Source: Acidimicrobiales bacterium
GTDB taxonomy: Bacteria > Actinomycetota > Acidimicrobiia > Acidimicrobiales > SKKL01
NCBI GenBank assembly: GCA_034521975.1
Contig: JAXHLR010000010.1
Span: forward strand, 62,001 to 126,000
DNA: 64,000 nt
Direction: 5' to 3'
Shown one piece after another: positions 51,033 to 59,589 of the stretch (positions within the stretch are counted from its first letter, which is position 1; every line of letters starts with the position of its first letter). The notes beneath the pieces are model-generated. The model was not told the origin of the DNA. It searched no databases and was given only the letters and a program-made list of their open reading frames with translations. A program made the position numbers and the translations under genes.

Positions 51033-52301
51033 CTAGCGACCCCGGCCGGCACGCTCGTCGAGCAGGGCCCGATACTGCTCGACCGTGCCCTGGGCGGTGT
51101 GCCGCCAGCTCCAGCGGTGGACGACCCGCTCACGTCCCGCGGCGCCGATGCGGGCTCGGGCCTCGGGTGCGTCGAGGGCGTCGGCGATCCGGGTAGCGAG
51201 GGCGGCCGAGTCGCCGGGTTCGACCGCGAAGCAGGTCTCGCCGTCGGCGCCGGTGACCTCGGGGAGGGCGCCGCCGGTGGTGGCCACCAGCGGAACGCCG
51301 GCGCTCATGGCTTCGATGGCCGGCAGCGAGAAGCCCTCGTAGAGCGAGGGGACCACGGCCAGCTCGGCTTCGGCGTAGAGCTCGACCAGGCGCTGGTCGG
51401 ACACCCCCGAGACGAAGTGGATGTGGTCGGTGAGCCCGAGCTGGTCGATGGTGCGGGCCGCGGGGCCACCGGGTTTGGCCTTGCCGATGACCATCAGGTC
51501 GACGTCGCGCTCGGTGCGGAGCTTGGCCAGCGCCTCGAGCAGGTAGCGGAGGCCCTTCATGGTGACGTCCGCGCTCGCCGTGGTGATGAGGCGCCCCGGT
51601 CGCCGTTGGACGTGGTCGAGGGGCCTGAACAGGTCGGGATCGACGCCGACGGGGACGACGTGGATGTGTTCGCGGGGAACGAGGTGGTCCCGTTCGATGT
51701 CGGCGAGCGAGTTCTCCGACACGGTGACGATGCGGTCGAGCTGGTTCGCCACCCGCGTCTGCATCTTGGTGAAGGCATACCAGCGGGACTTGGCGAACCG
51801 CTGGTAGGGGGTCGGAGCGTGCTCCATCTCCAGGCGCCGGTCGACGGTGATGGGGTGGTGGATGGTGGAGATGACCGGGAGGCCCATCTTCTCGATGGCG
51901 AGCAGCCCGTAGCCGAGGGCCTGGTTGTCGTGCACCACGTCGAAGTGGTGGGTGCGGTGCCGAAGGTGCTGGGCGGCCCGGACCGTGAAGGCGAGGGGTT
52001 CGGGGAACGTGCCGGTGCAGAACGCCACCATCTCGACCCAGTCGCCGAGTGTCTTGAGCTCCCAGACGCCGGGGAGACGCATGGGGAAGTGGTCGTTGTA
52101 GATGTCGAGGCTGGGAAGCTCGACGAGCGCCACGCGGGGGTCGAGCTCGGGATAGGGCTGCCCACCCAGGACCTCGACCCGGTGCCCGAGATCGGCGAGC
52201 GCCTTGCTGAGGTGGCGCACGTACACCCCTTGACCGCCGACGTGGGGTTTGCCCCGATAGGCGAGCAGGGCGATGCGTAGGGGCGCGTCCGATCCGGTCA
52301 T
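51033..52301 (-). CDS. GT4-family glycosyltransferase
   Basis: This 422-residue GT-B glycosyltransferase begins RIALLAYRGKPHVGGQGVYV (glycine-rich acceptor loop), has FDVVHDNQALGYGLL, RIVTVSENSLADIERDH and VVPVGVDPDLFRPL, and the C-terminal donor site GLRYLLEALAKLRTERDVD followed by VVPSLYEGFSLPAIEAMSAG (E-x7-E element). These features define GT4 retaining enzymes using NDP-sugars. It is the first gene of an operon with a methyltransferase and an alpha/alpha-barrel protein. The specific sugar is unknown. Confidence 0.9.
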   Translation of the reverse strand: MTGSDAPLRIALLAYRGKPHVGGQGVYVRHLSKALADLGHRVEVLGGQPYPELDPRVALVELPSLDIYNDHFPMRLPGVWELKTLGDWVEMVAFCTGTFPEPLAFTVRAAQHLRHRTHHFDVVHDNQALGYGLLAIEKMGLPVISTIHHPITVDRRLEMEHAPTPYQRFAKSRWYAFTKMQTRVANQLDRIVTVSENSLADIERDHLVPREHIHVVPVGVDPDLFRPLDHVQRRPGRLITTASADVTMKGLRYLLEALAKLRTERDVDLMVIGKAKPGGPAARTIDQLGLTDHIHFVSGVSDQRLVELYAEAELAVVPSLYEGFSLPAIEAMSAGVPLVATTGGALPEVTGADGETCFAVEPGDSAALATRIADALDAPEARARIGAAGRERVVHRWSWRHTAQGTVEQYRALLDERAGRGR

Positions 52302-52416
52302 GGACGGCACAGCCTTCCCGGGACATGACCGCCCGGTCAAGTGGCGGCTCGCTCGACAGGTGTGGGCCGGCGGGTGGGTGCTCGGCCGGGTCGCGTCCCG
52401 GGTCGTGTCCCCGACG

Positions 52417-52422
52417 TAGGGT
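52417..52422 (+). promoter_or_regulatory. -10 box candidate for sigma factor operon
   Basis: TAGGGT lies 31 bases before the GTG start; transcription would begin near 52429 and give a short leader with GGAGGAAGG. Confidence 0.4.
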
Positions 52423-52453
52423 TCGTGTGGTCGAGTTGGGAGGAAGGGCCCGC

Positions 52454-53020
52454 GTGAGCACGGGTGACCGCATCGATGGCACCGCCGCCGGCGGCAGCCC
52501 ACCGCGTCGTCGGCGCGGTGCCGAGGTCGACCGCGCCCTCGCCGATCTGGTCGCCGCCCATGGAGATGCCGTCTATCGCCTGGCCCGGTCGATCGTGCAC
52601 GACCCGTCGCTCGCCGACGACGTCGTGCAGGAGACCATGGTGAAGGCGTGGCGCGCTCTGCCCGACTTCGACGGTGAGGTGCCACGACCGTGGTTGTTGA
52701 AGGTGGCTCGCAACACCGCGATCTCGCTACTGCGCACCCGGAGGGAACAGGTGCGGGAGGCCGGCGAGTTCGGCGACATGGCCGCGACGGGCGGGGGGCC
52801 GGACACGACCGCGGTCGACCGGGCGGCGGTCGACCAGATGTGGGTGGCACTGGCTCAACTCGACGAGACCTCCCGGTCGATGGTGGTGATGCGTGAGTTG
52901 TCCGGACTGTCCTACGAGGAGATCGCCGAGGTGCTGGACCTGCCGCTGGCCACCGTCAAGACCCGACTGTTCCGCGCCCGCAGGGCGTTGCAGCACGCGA
53001 TGAAGGAGTGGCGAGCATGA
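52454..53020 (+). CDS. ECF-family RNA polymerase sigma factor
   Basis: This 188-residue protein has sigma region 2 (HGDAVYRLARSIVHDPSLADD, shown as VYRLARSIVHDPSLADD, then VVQETMVKAWRALP) and region 4 (LDETSRSMVVMRELSGLSYE, EIAEVLDLPLATVKTRLFRAR). No region 3 lies between, as in ECF sigmas. Start GTG at 52454 has AGGAAGG six bases upstream. It overlaps an anti-sigma gene by four bases, and an MscS-type channel gene follows, so envelope or osmotic stress is a likely signal. Confidence 0.92.
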   Translation: MSTGDRIDGTAAGGSPPRRRRGAEVDRALADLVAAHGDAVYRLARSIVHDPSLADDVVQETMVKAWRALPDFDGEVPRPWLLKVARNTAISLLRTRREQVREAGEFGDMAATGGGPDTTAVDRAAVDQMWVALAQLDETSRSMVVMRELSGLSYEEIAEVLDLPLATVKTRLFRARRALQHAMKEWRA

Positions 53021-53409
53021 GAGGTCATCCCGACGAGCGGAACCTGGCCCGCTGGCTGGAGTCGGAGAAGCCGGCCCGGGTCGGCCGTCACCTCCGCGAG
53101 TGCGATCAGTGTCTCGACCGGCTCGACGAGTTGTCCGGCCTCGATGGGGGCGTGCGGTCGGGACTCGATTCGATGAGCGCTCCGCCGACCGATCTGGGGG
53201 ACCGGACCACCGGGGGGGTGCACGAGCGGCTGGCGGCAGAGGAGGCGGCGGCGGCCTTCGTCGAGCTGTTCGCCCTGCCGTGGCGGACGATGTCGGTGCT
53301 GGTCGATCCGGCTGCGCCGGCTCGTCGGCCCCCCTCGGCCGTTGCGGTCGACGGGGGCGTTCCGGCAAGCGATGATTCCGACGACGACGGGGAGCGAACC
53401 GATGGATGA
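53017..53409 (+). CDS. Zinc-finger-type anti-sigma factor
   Basis: This 130-residue soluble protein has the ZAS motif RVGRHLRECDQCLDRLDEL (His-x3-Cys-x2-Cys) at residues about 25-43, preceded by DERNLARWLESEKP. ZAS domains bind and block the cognate ECF sigma. There is no membrane helix; the C-terminal half (AAEEAAAAFVELFALPWRTM, then an acidic tail) may bind a partner. It is coupled to the sigma gene (ATGA) and overlaps the channel gene by eight bases, so the channel itself could be the membrane sensor. Confidence 0.85.
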   Translation: MRGHPDERNLARWLESEKPARVGRHLRECDQCLDRLDELSGLDGGVRSGLDSMSAPPTDLGDRTTGGVHERLAAEEAAAAFVELFALPWRTMSVLVDPAAPARRPPSAVAVDGGVPASDDSDDDGERTDG

Positions 53410-54163
53410 ACTGTGGCAGTGGGCGATCGGAGCGGTCGCCGTGGGCATCATGGCCGGTCTCGCCGGGGCCGGGTTGTTGATGATGGCGCTCACCAAGGGT
53501 CGCGAGGACGATCCGGTCTATCGCGACTCGGCCCGCTCGATGGCGATCTCGTGCTTCGTGTTCTTCACCGCCGCCGGGGTCATCATCGCCGTCTCGATCG
53601 TCAACCGCGACTCGTTCGAGGACGTGCCGTCGGACCTGGTCGCGGCGTTGCCCGACCTGCTGGTGGCGGGCTTGATCCTGGTCGTGGGACGTGCGGTCGC
53701 GCTTGCGGCGGGGAGCTTCGCCGCCAAGGCCGTCGTCGCCGCGAGCGCCCGGGTGCGGAGCCAGGCGGCGTTGCTGGTGCGGACCGTGATCACCGCGGCC
53801 GCGGTGGTGCTGGCGCTGGCCCAGGTCGGGGTCGACACCACGCTGTTGCAGATCACCGGCGGTGCGCTGCTGTTCGGCCTCGCTGCTGCCGCTGCACTGC
53901 TGGTCGGCCTGGGGGGCCGGGAGTTGGCCGGTGAGATCGCGGCGGGGCGCTACCTGTCGCGGATCGTCGCCGTGGGTGATGTCGTCGAGATCACCTGGGA
54001 CGGCGAGGTGATCTCAGGTCGGGTGGTTGGCATGCACCCCGCCACTCTCGAGCTGCGCGACTCCGACGGCGTGACCCATCATCTCGGCAACTCTCAGGTG
54101 CTCTCCGCGGGGCTGCGCACGAGGGCCGACGGATCCGGCGGCGAGCCCGGTGGAGAGATCTGA
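53402..54163 (+). CDS. MscS-like mechanosensitive channel
   Basis: This 253-residue protein has four to five hydrophobic segments (about 5-28; 47-65; 80-102; 118-140; 144-162) and after them a small beta domain: GRELAGEIAAGRYLSRIVAV, then GDVVEITWDGEVISGRVV and LELRDSDGVTHHLGNSQVLS. The last part is the Sm-like MscS domain. It may release solutes under membrane tension. The start ATG at 53402 is inside the anti-sigma gene. A strong terminator hairpin lies 118 bases after its stop. Confidence 0.83.
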   Translation: MDELWQWAIGAVAVGIMAGLAGAGLLMMALTKGREDDPVYRDSARSMAISCFVFFTAAGVIIAVSIVNRDSFEDVPSDLVAALPDLLVAGLILVVGRAVALAAGSFAAKAVVAASARVRSQAALLVRTVITAAAVVLALAQVGVDTTLLQITGGALLFGLAAAAALLVGLGGRELAGEIAAGRYLSRIVAVGDVVEITWDGEVISGRVVGMHPATLELRDSDGVTHHLGNSQVLSAGLRTRADGSGGEPGGEI

Positions 54164-54280
54164 GGAAATCGCGCGACTTCTGCGGCTCCCGTGCGTTGTA
54201 CCTGGTGTCGGGGCGCACACAGCGCCCACCTCAGTTCGAAGGCACCGGAATTGGACTCCCGGTTACTTCCTGTCAGGCAG

Positions 54281-54319
54281 ATGACCACCCTCCCCCAGGG
54301 GTGGTCATTCGCCGTTTTT
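54281..54319 (+). terminator. Rho-independent terminator of sigma-MscS operon
   Basis: ATGACCACCC (54281-54290) pairs perfectly with GGGTGGTCAT (54299-54308) around an 8-nt loop and is followed by TTTTT at 54315-54319. This is the clearest intrinsic terminator in the window. The preceding 117 bp after mscS show no gene. Confidence 0.85.
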
Positions 54320-54336
54320 GGGTTGGGTCGACCAAC

Positions 54337-54342
54337 TAGGTT
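54337..54342 (+). promoter_or_regulatory. Leaderless-type -10 box for dtd
   Basis: TAGGTT ends seven bases before the GTG at 54350 and fixes that start. Confidence 0.55.
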
Positions 54343-54349
54343 CGGCGGG

Positions 54350-54787
54350 GTGCGTGCGCTGGTGCAACGGGTGGCCGAGGCCCGGGTGGAGGTCGACGGC
54401 GAGGTGGTCGGGGCGATCGGTCCGGGCCTGTGCGTCTTCGTCGGGGTGACCCACACCGACGGGGGCTCGGAGGCGGCCAAGCTGGCGGCCAAGGTGTTGG
54501 GCCTGCGGATCTTCGACGACGACGAGGGGGTGATGAACCGCTCGGTCGCCGAGGCCGGGGGCGAGGTGCTGGTGGTGAGCCAGTTCACGCTCTATGGCGA
54601 CACCCGCAAGGGACGCCGGCCGAGCTGGCTCGACGCGGCCCCACCCGACCAGGCCGAACCGCTCGTCGATCAGGTGGTGGCTGAGCTGGAGGCGTCGGGT
54701 GCCCGAGTGGCCACCGGCCGGTTCCAGGCCGAGATGGCGGTGTCGCTCACCAACGCCGGGCCGGTCACGCTGTTGATCGAGGTCTGA
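54350..54787 (+). CDS. dtd: D-aminoacyl-tRNA deacylase
   Basis: This 145-residue protein removes D-amino acids from tRNA. It begins at a GTG (reading RALVQRVAEARVEVDGE), has the conserved VVSQFTLYGDTRKGRRPSW loop (about 75-93) and the cross-subunit GP motif in LTNAGPVTLLIEV at the end. Length equals the usual 145-150. A leaderless promoter box lies just upstream; the longer upstream frame spans a terminator and is rejected. Its 3' end overlaps the convergent Lnt-like gene by 23 bases. Confidence 0.95.
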   Translation: MRALVQRVAEARVEVDGEVVGAIGPGLCVFVGVTHTDGGSEAAKLAAKVLGLRIFDDDEGVMNRSVAEAGGEVLVVSQFTLYGDTRKGRRPSWLDAAPPDQAEPLVDQVVAELEASGARVATGRFQAEMAVSLTNAGPVTLLIEV

Positions 54788-56216
54788 ACCGATCGAGGTG
54801 GCCGGTGGCCAGGAGCCAGGCGCCGAGCACCAGCAGGCCGGCGACGGCGATGGGTGGCCGGTCGCCGAGGCGGACCGCCAGGGTCGAGCCGGTGCGCTGT
54901 TCGATGGTGGCCTCGATGACCCGCTGCTCGCCGACGGCGGTGCGCTCGAGGATCGTGCCGTCGGGTTCGATCACCGCCGAGAACCCGGTGGGGGCGGCTT
55001 GCAGGACCCACCTGTCGGTCTCCAACGCCCGGAGGCGTGACGAGGCGATCTGCTGGCTCTGGACGATGGTCAGCCAGTACGACGCCCCGTTGGTGGGGTT
55101 GAGCACCACCTCGCCGTCTCGCTGTACGCCTTCTCGCACCCGGCCGGCGAAGAACACCTCCCACGAGATGGCGACCGACATGGGCCCCGCAGGGGTGTCG
55201 ACCAACGCCGGTTCGTCGCCGGGGATGGCATCGTTGGCGACGATGGTGTCGCCCGCGATGCGTTCGAGCACCTCCCGGAACGGTGTCATCTCGCCGAAGG
55301 GGACTCGACGCACCTTGTCGTACCGGTCGATGAGGGAGCCGTCGGGAGCGAACACGACCGCCGCGTTGTGGAACGAGCTCTCGCCCGCAGTCTCGACGAT
55401 CCCGGCGATCAGGGTGGCGTCGAGCTCGCGGGCCAGGTCGGCCAGCTGCGGAGGTCGTTCAGAGGTGGAGTAGTCGTCGCCGACGTGGACCACGTTCTCG
55501 GGCCACAGCACCAGGTCGACCGGTCCTGCGATCAGCTCGGAGGCGGTGAGGTGGGCCTGGAACACGATGGGTCGGGCGGCGGCGGAGTCGCGGGTGCGCT
55601 GCTCGCCGCCTCCTTGGACCAGGGCGACGTCGAGGGTGTCGGTCACCGTCGAGGTGGGAGCGATCGTCGCGACCAGCACCGCGGCCACCACGACCGCGGT
55701 GCCGATGCCCGCCAACCGGGGTCGGCGTCGTACGGCTGAGGCGAGGGCCTGGCCGGCGACCACGGTGACCATCACCAGCAGCACGGGACCGGCGACGCGA
55801 ACCACCTCGGCGAGGGGGCCGGCCACCTGGCCCTGGGGGATGGTGGCGAGGGGCACCCCCCCGAAGGGGAACGCCCAGCGGATCGCCTCGGCGAGGGCGA
55901 TGGCGCCGGGGAGGGCGATGCGGCGACCGCGCCCGGGAGGCGTCGCCACGGCTGCGACCCCGAAGTAGGCGGCGTAGGTGATGAAGGCCACCACGTAGCC
56001 CGGCGGGGTCATGTCCCACATCCAGAACATGCCGATGGCGAGCCAGACCGCAGAGACCAGCCAGGTGCGTCGGAACCTGACCGCTGCGGGTTGGTCGGCG
56101 ATGAGCTCGTCGAGCAGGGCGATGCCGACGATGGCGAGCGGCCACCACCCCCACGGTGGGACCGAGGCCACGATGGCGAGCCCGGCGACGACGCAGCGCA
56201 GCCACGCCGGGATCAC
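54765..56216 (-). CDS. Lnt-like apolipoprotein N-acyltransferase homologue with Cys-to-Ser change
   Basis: This 483-residue membrane protein has about six helices in its N-terminal half (e.g. VVAGLAIVASVPPWGWWPLA), then a nitrilase-type domain. Catalytic Glu is in LVLWPENVV and Lys in YDKVRRVPFGE. The nucleophile Cys of the ICYE motif is replaced by Ser351 in VAISWEVFFAG (codon TCG at 55164-55166), and Tyr by Trp. Lnt normally adds the third acyl chain to lipoproteins. With Ser it may be inactive, use a serine nucleophile or have a new role. It starts at a GTG overlapping the sortase stop. Confidence 0.83.
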   Translation of the reverse strand: MIPAWLRCVVAGLAIVASVPPWGWWPLAIVGIALLDELIADQPAAVRFRRTWLVSAVWLAIGMFWMWDMTPPGYVVAFITYAAYFGVAAVATPPGRGRRIALPGAIALAEAIRWAFPFGGVPLATIPQGQVAGPLAEVVRVAGPVLLVMVTVVAGQALASAVRRRPRLAGIGTAVVVAAVLVATIAPTSTVTDTLDVALVQGGGEQRTRDSAAARPIVFQAHLTASELIAGPVDLVLWPENVVHVGDDYSTSERPPQLADLARELDATLIAGIVETAGESSFHNAAVVFAPDGSLIDRYDKVRRVPFGEMTPFREVLERIAGDTIVANDAIPGDEPALVDTPAGPMSVAISWEVFFAGRVREGVQRDGEVVLNPTNGASYWLTIVQSQQIASSRLRALETDRWVLQAAPTGFSAVIEPDGTILERTAVGEQRVIEATIEQRTGSTLAVRLGDRPPIAVAGLLVLGAWLLATGHLDRFRPRSTA

Positions 56217-56899
56217 GCCAGGCCGGGCACGGGCTCGCCGTCGTCGTCGACGAGCTGCCAGAACACCACGATGCGGTGCCGGGCCGAACCCTTGGGGTGG
56301 CAGGCGAAGGTGGTGGCGGTGAACTCGTAGCTCTGGTCGGCGATCCACATGTCGTCGGGGTCGACGATCTCGGTGTTCACGGCCTGGTAGGTGTGGGTCT
56401 CGCCCTCGGCCTCGATGATCATCTCGTCCCCCGGTTCGATCAGGTCGAGGTCGTGGAAGGGACGGCTGTAGGTGGTGCGGTGACCGGCGAGCACCATGTT
56501 GCCGACCTGGCCGGGCATCGCGGTGCCCGGCCAGTGGCTGGGGCCCCGGTTGATCATGGTGAGGCTCATGCCCTGGTGCAGCGCCTCGTCGATCCCGAGC
56601 CGGTCCACGGTGATGTGGCCGATGACCACGTCTTCGGGCTCGGCCTGGAACGGGTTGGCGGGAAGCGGATCGGCAACCGGCAGCTCGGGCAGTGGAGCAG
56701 GTGGCGGATCGGTCGTGGTCGTCGTGGTCGTGGTGGCGGCACTGAGCGCCGGCCAGTCGGCGGTGTAGGCGGCGAGGGTGGCCGATCCGAGTTCTTGGCC
56801 GGTCATCTCGCTGCCGCCGGCGCTGCTGCACCCCGCCAGCAGGAGCAGCACAGCGACGATGGCGGCGAACAGGCGCCGGTCGGGACGGTGGGAGGACAC
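56213..56899 (-). CDS. Class E-type sortase lipoprotein
   Basis: This 228-residue protein has a lipobox (IVAVLLLLAGCSS) instead of a plain membrane anchor, a Thr/Pro linker, and a sortase beta-barrel: VVIGHITVDRLGIDEALHQG, NMVLAGHRTTYSRPF (catalytic His), and TATTFACHPKGSARHRIVV with catalytic Cys and Arg. The segment YQAVNTEIVDPDDMW is typical of class E. Sortases join surface proteins to the cell wall or each other. The GTG at 56899 is chosen because GAGGTG sits six bases upstream. It is translationally coupled to the Lnt-like gene. Confidence 0.85.
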   Translation of the reverse strand: MSSHRPDRRLFAAIVAVLLLLAGCSSAGGSEMTGQELGSATLAAYTADWPALSAATTTTTTTTDPPPAPLPELPVADPLPANPFQAEPEDVVIGHITVDRLGIDEALHQGMSLTMINRGPSHWPGTAMPGQVGNMVLAGHRTTYSRPFHDLDLIEPGDEMIIEAEGETHTYQAVNTEIVDPDDMWIADQSYEFTATTFACHPKGSARHRIVVFWQLVDDDGEPVPGLA

Positions 56900-56965
56900 G
56901 TTTTGCACCTCACTATCGTGGCCTGTCGAGCGCCGGAAGGGAAGGCGGGGCCTGGGCTTTCATCG

Positions 56966-56983
56966 GCAGGACGGCCCTCCTGC
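56966..56983 (-). terminator. Hairpin after hemY
   Basis: GCAGGA and TCCTGC pair (6 bp, 6-nt loop) 14 bases after the hemY stop on the minus strand. There is no U-run, so the call is tentative. Confidence 0.35.
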
Positions 56984-56996
56984 TGAGGGATGGGAC

Positions 56997-58379
56997 CTAT
57001 CTGGCGAGCGCGCGGGTGGCTTGATGACCCGAGTTGATGCAGGCGGGGATGCCGACCCCTCGGTAGGCGGCACCGGCCAGGACGATGCCGGGAGCCGCTT
57101 CGGCGAGTGCGGCCTCGATCTCGGCGACGCGGTCGAGGTGCCCCGGCGTGTACTGGGGGAAGGAGCGGGGCCAGCGGGTGACCCGGACCTCGGTGGGGTC
57201 GCCGTGGAGGTCCATCGTGGTGGCCAGGTCGGCGAGGATCGCCTCGACGAGCATCTTGTCGTCCATCTGGATGGCGCGCTCGTCACCGAAGCGTCCCGCT
57301 GACGCCCGTACCAGGAACTGGCCGGGTCGGTGGAGATGTGGCCACTTGGTCGAGGCCCACGAGCAGGCGGTGAGCAGCAACCCCTCGGAGCGGGGAACGA
57401 GGAAGCCGGTGCCGTCGAGTGGCCGCCCGGTGGCGTCGTCCGCGAAGGCCATGGCCACCAGCGCCACCGACGAGTAGTCGATCCGGGCCAGCCCGTCGGC
57501 GGCGGCGGGGGCCAGTTCGGCCAGCAGATCGGCGGCGACGAACGCGGGGGTGGCGACGACGATCCCGTCGACCTCGAGCGTCTCGGACCCGAGCGTCCCA
57601 CCTTGCGCCGACACCCGCCACCGGTCACCATCCCGCTCGATCGAGCCGATCGGCGTGTCGGTCCGGAGATCGGCCCCGTCGAGGGCGTCGACGAGGGCGT
57701 CGACCAGGCGGCCGAGCCCACCACGCAAGGTGTAGAAGACCGGCGCGTCGCTGGGTGCGGGGGCGTTTGCCCGTTGGGCGCGCAGCGCCTCGATGAGGCT
57801 GGCATGTGGACTGGTGGCGGCAGCGGCGATCTGAGGAGCGCCGGCGGCCAGGCTCAGCCGGTCGGTGTCACCGGCGTTGATGCCGCCGAGCAGCGGATCC
57901 ACCAGACGCTCGAGGATCTCGTCGCCCAGGCGTCGACGGATGAGCGATCCCACCGACTCGTCGCCGTCGGGCCGGTCGTCGGCCATGGTGAGATCGTCGG
58001 CGGCGCGGGCGGTCGCGTCGAGCGACACCACGCCTGACTCGGCGAGCAGGTCGAGATCGGTCGGGATCCCGAGCACGGTCCCCTGGGGGATGCGCCGCAG
58101 CTCGCCGCGGCTGTAGAGATAGGCCGAACCGGGTGGTTGGGGGACGACCTCGTCGTCGAGTCCCAGCTCGTCGAAGAGTTCGAGCGCCCACGGCACCCGG
58201 GCCAGCACCGAGTCGGGTCCCGAGTCGAGATCGACGCCCGCGAAGGGAGCGGTGTGCAGCTTGCCGCCGAAGCGGTCGGCGGCCTCGAGCAGGTGGACCT
58301 CGTGGCCCTGGCGGTGGAGGTCGAAGGCGGCGGTCAGCCCGGCGATGCCGCCACCGACGACAGCGATCGAACGCGTCAT
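56997..58379 (-). CDS. hemY: Protoporphyrinogen/coproporphyrinogen oxidase
   Basis: This 460-residue FAD enzyme oxidises coproporphyrinogen III or protoporphyrinogen IX in haem synthesis. The N-terminus [19 protein letters not shown] is the dinucleotide-binding motif; [20 protein letters not shown], split here as [11 protein letters not shown], and [18 protein letters not shown] and [14 protein letters not shown] follow, ending [17 protein letters not shown]. In monoderm actinobacteria HemY-type enzymes usually use coproporphyrinogen III (CgoX), so that activity is likely. The start overlaps the hemE stop by four bases. Confidence 0.92.
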   Translation of the reverse strand: MTRSIAVVGGGIAGLTAAFDLHRQGHEVHLLEAADRFGGKLHTAPFAGVDLDSGPDSVLARVPWALELFDELGLDDEVVPQPPGSAYLYSRGELRRIPQGTVLGIPTDLDLLAESGVVSLDATARAADDLTMADDRPDGDESVGSLIRRRLGDEILERLVDPLLGGINAGDTDRLSLAAGAPQIAAAATSPHASLIEALRAQRANAPAPSDAPVFYTLRGGLGRLVDALVDALDGADLRTDTPIGSIERDGDRWRVSAQGGTLGSETLEVDGIVVATPAFVAADLLAELAPAAADGLARIDYSSVALVAMAFADDATGRPLDGTGFLVPRSEGLLLTACSWASTKWPHLHRPGQFLVRASAGRFGDERAIQMDDKMLVEAILADLATTMDLHGDPTEVRVTRWPRSFPQYTPGHLDRVAEIEAALAEAAPGIVLAGAAYRGVGIPACINSGHQATRALAR

Positions 58380-59458
58380 GGGCCTGTCTGGAAACCGGCC
58401 GGGACCTGGGCGCGACCCTCGGCGTGGACGAGGTCGACCACGTGGGCGAGGACCCCGGGATCGGTCTCGGGGAGCACGCCGTGGCCCAGGTTGAAGATGT
58501 GCGCCGGGTGCCCGCCGTTGAGGGCGAGGATGGCCCGCACCTCCTCTTCCACCGCGGGGATCGGCGCCAGGCAGATGGCGGGGTCGAGGTTGCCCTGGAG
58601 GGTGACGGTGCGGCCGATCCGTTGCCGGGCGACGTCGAGCGGGGTGCGCCAGTCGACACCGACGACCTCGGGTCCGGTCTCGGCGATGAGGTCGAGCAGC
58701 TCGCCGGTGGTGACGCCGAAGTGGGCCCTGGGCACCCCGAGGTCGGCCACCTCGGCGAACACCCTCGCGGTGTGGGGCATCACGAAGCGCCGGTAGTCGG
58801 CGGGGTGCAGCGCGCCGGCCCAGCTGTCGAAGATCTGCACCGCGGCGGCGCCGGCGTCGACCTGTGAGCGCAACGAGGCGATCGCCATGTCGGTGAGGCG
58901 CGCCATGAGGTCGTTCCACAGCTCGGGGTCCGAGCGCATGAGCGCCTTGGTGTTGGCGTAGTTGCGTGACGGCCCGCCCTCGACCAGGTAGCTGGCCACG
59001 GTGAAGGGGGCACCGGCGAAGCCGATGAGGGGAACGTCGAGCTCGGCAACCAGTTGCTTCACGGTCTCGATCACATAGGGGGTGTCGACCGCTGGTTCGA
59101 GGGGACGGAGCCGTTCGAGGTCGGCGCGGGTGCGGAACGGCTGGTCTGCGACGGGCCCCGTCCCAGGCTTGATGTCGATGCCGAACCCGACGGCGTGCAC
59201 CGGCACCACGATGTCGCTGTAGAGGATGGCGGCATCGACCCCGTAGCGGCGAACCGGTTGCAGGGTGATCTCGGTGGCCAGGTCGGGTTGGGCGATGGCG
59301 GTGAGGATGCTCCCGGTGCCCCGGATCTCGTGGTACTCGGGCAGGGATCGGCCCGCCTGGCGCTGGAACCACACCGGCACCCGGTCGCCGGGCTCGCCCC
59401 GGCAGGCCCGGAGATAGGCGGAGTCGGCCAGATGGGCGGGTGGGTCGGCATCGGTCAC
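58376..59458 (-). CDS. hemE: Uroporphyrinogen decarboxylase
   Basis: This 360-residue enzyme makes coproporphyrinogen III. The signature [15 protein letters not shown] (the usual MRQAGR with Q in place of M) is at about 29-43; the acidic active-site Asp is in [27 protein letters not shown] and [14 protein letters not shown] are also typical. The GTG at 59458 has TACCGT six bases upstream, a leaderless-type box, and gives usual length. It is coupled to hemY. Confidence 0.95.
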   Translation of the reverse strand: MTDADPPAHLADSAYLRACRGEPGDRVPVWFQRQAGRSLPEYHEIRGTGSILTAIAQPDLATEITLQPVRRYGVDAAILYSDIVVPVHAVGFGIDIKPGTGPVADQPFRTRADLERLRPLEPAVDTPYVIETVKQLVAELDVPLIGFAGAPFTVASYLVEGGPSRNYANTKALMRSDPELWNDLMARLTDMAIASLRSQVDAGAAAVQIFDSWAGALHPADYRRFVMPHTARVFAEVADLGVPRAHFGVTTGELLDLIAETGPEVVGVDWRTPLDVARQRIGRTVTLQGNLDPAICLAPIPAVEEEVRAILALNGGHPAHIFNLGHGVLPETDPGVLAHVVDLVHAEGRAQVPAGFQTGP

Positions 59459-59464
59459 CGGATC

Positions 59465-59470
59465 ACGGTA
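59465..59470 (-). promoter_or_regulatory. Leaderless-type -10 box for hemEY
   Basis: TACCGT on the minus strand ends six bases before the hemE GTG. Confidence 0.5.
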
Positions 59471-59544
59471 ACCGGCTGGCGTCCGGGCTCCCCAATGCCT
59501 CCGGGCGAGGGCGAAGTGACGACCGGAGCACGGCCGGGAGGGGG

Positions 59545-59550
59545 TAGGAT
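59545..59550 (+). promoter_or_regulatory. -10 box for helD
   Basis: TAGGAT, 39 bases before the ATG, gives a leader of about 33 nt that carries GAAGAGG as ribosome site. Confidence 0.45.
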
Positions 59551-59589
59551 GGCGCACCCCCTTTTGGAAGGGATCACCGGAAGAGGTCC

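Noticed and set aside
54164-54280. Possible tRNA because of a TTCGAA T-loop-like string
   Set aside because: No matching acceptor and anticodon stems could be built around it.
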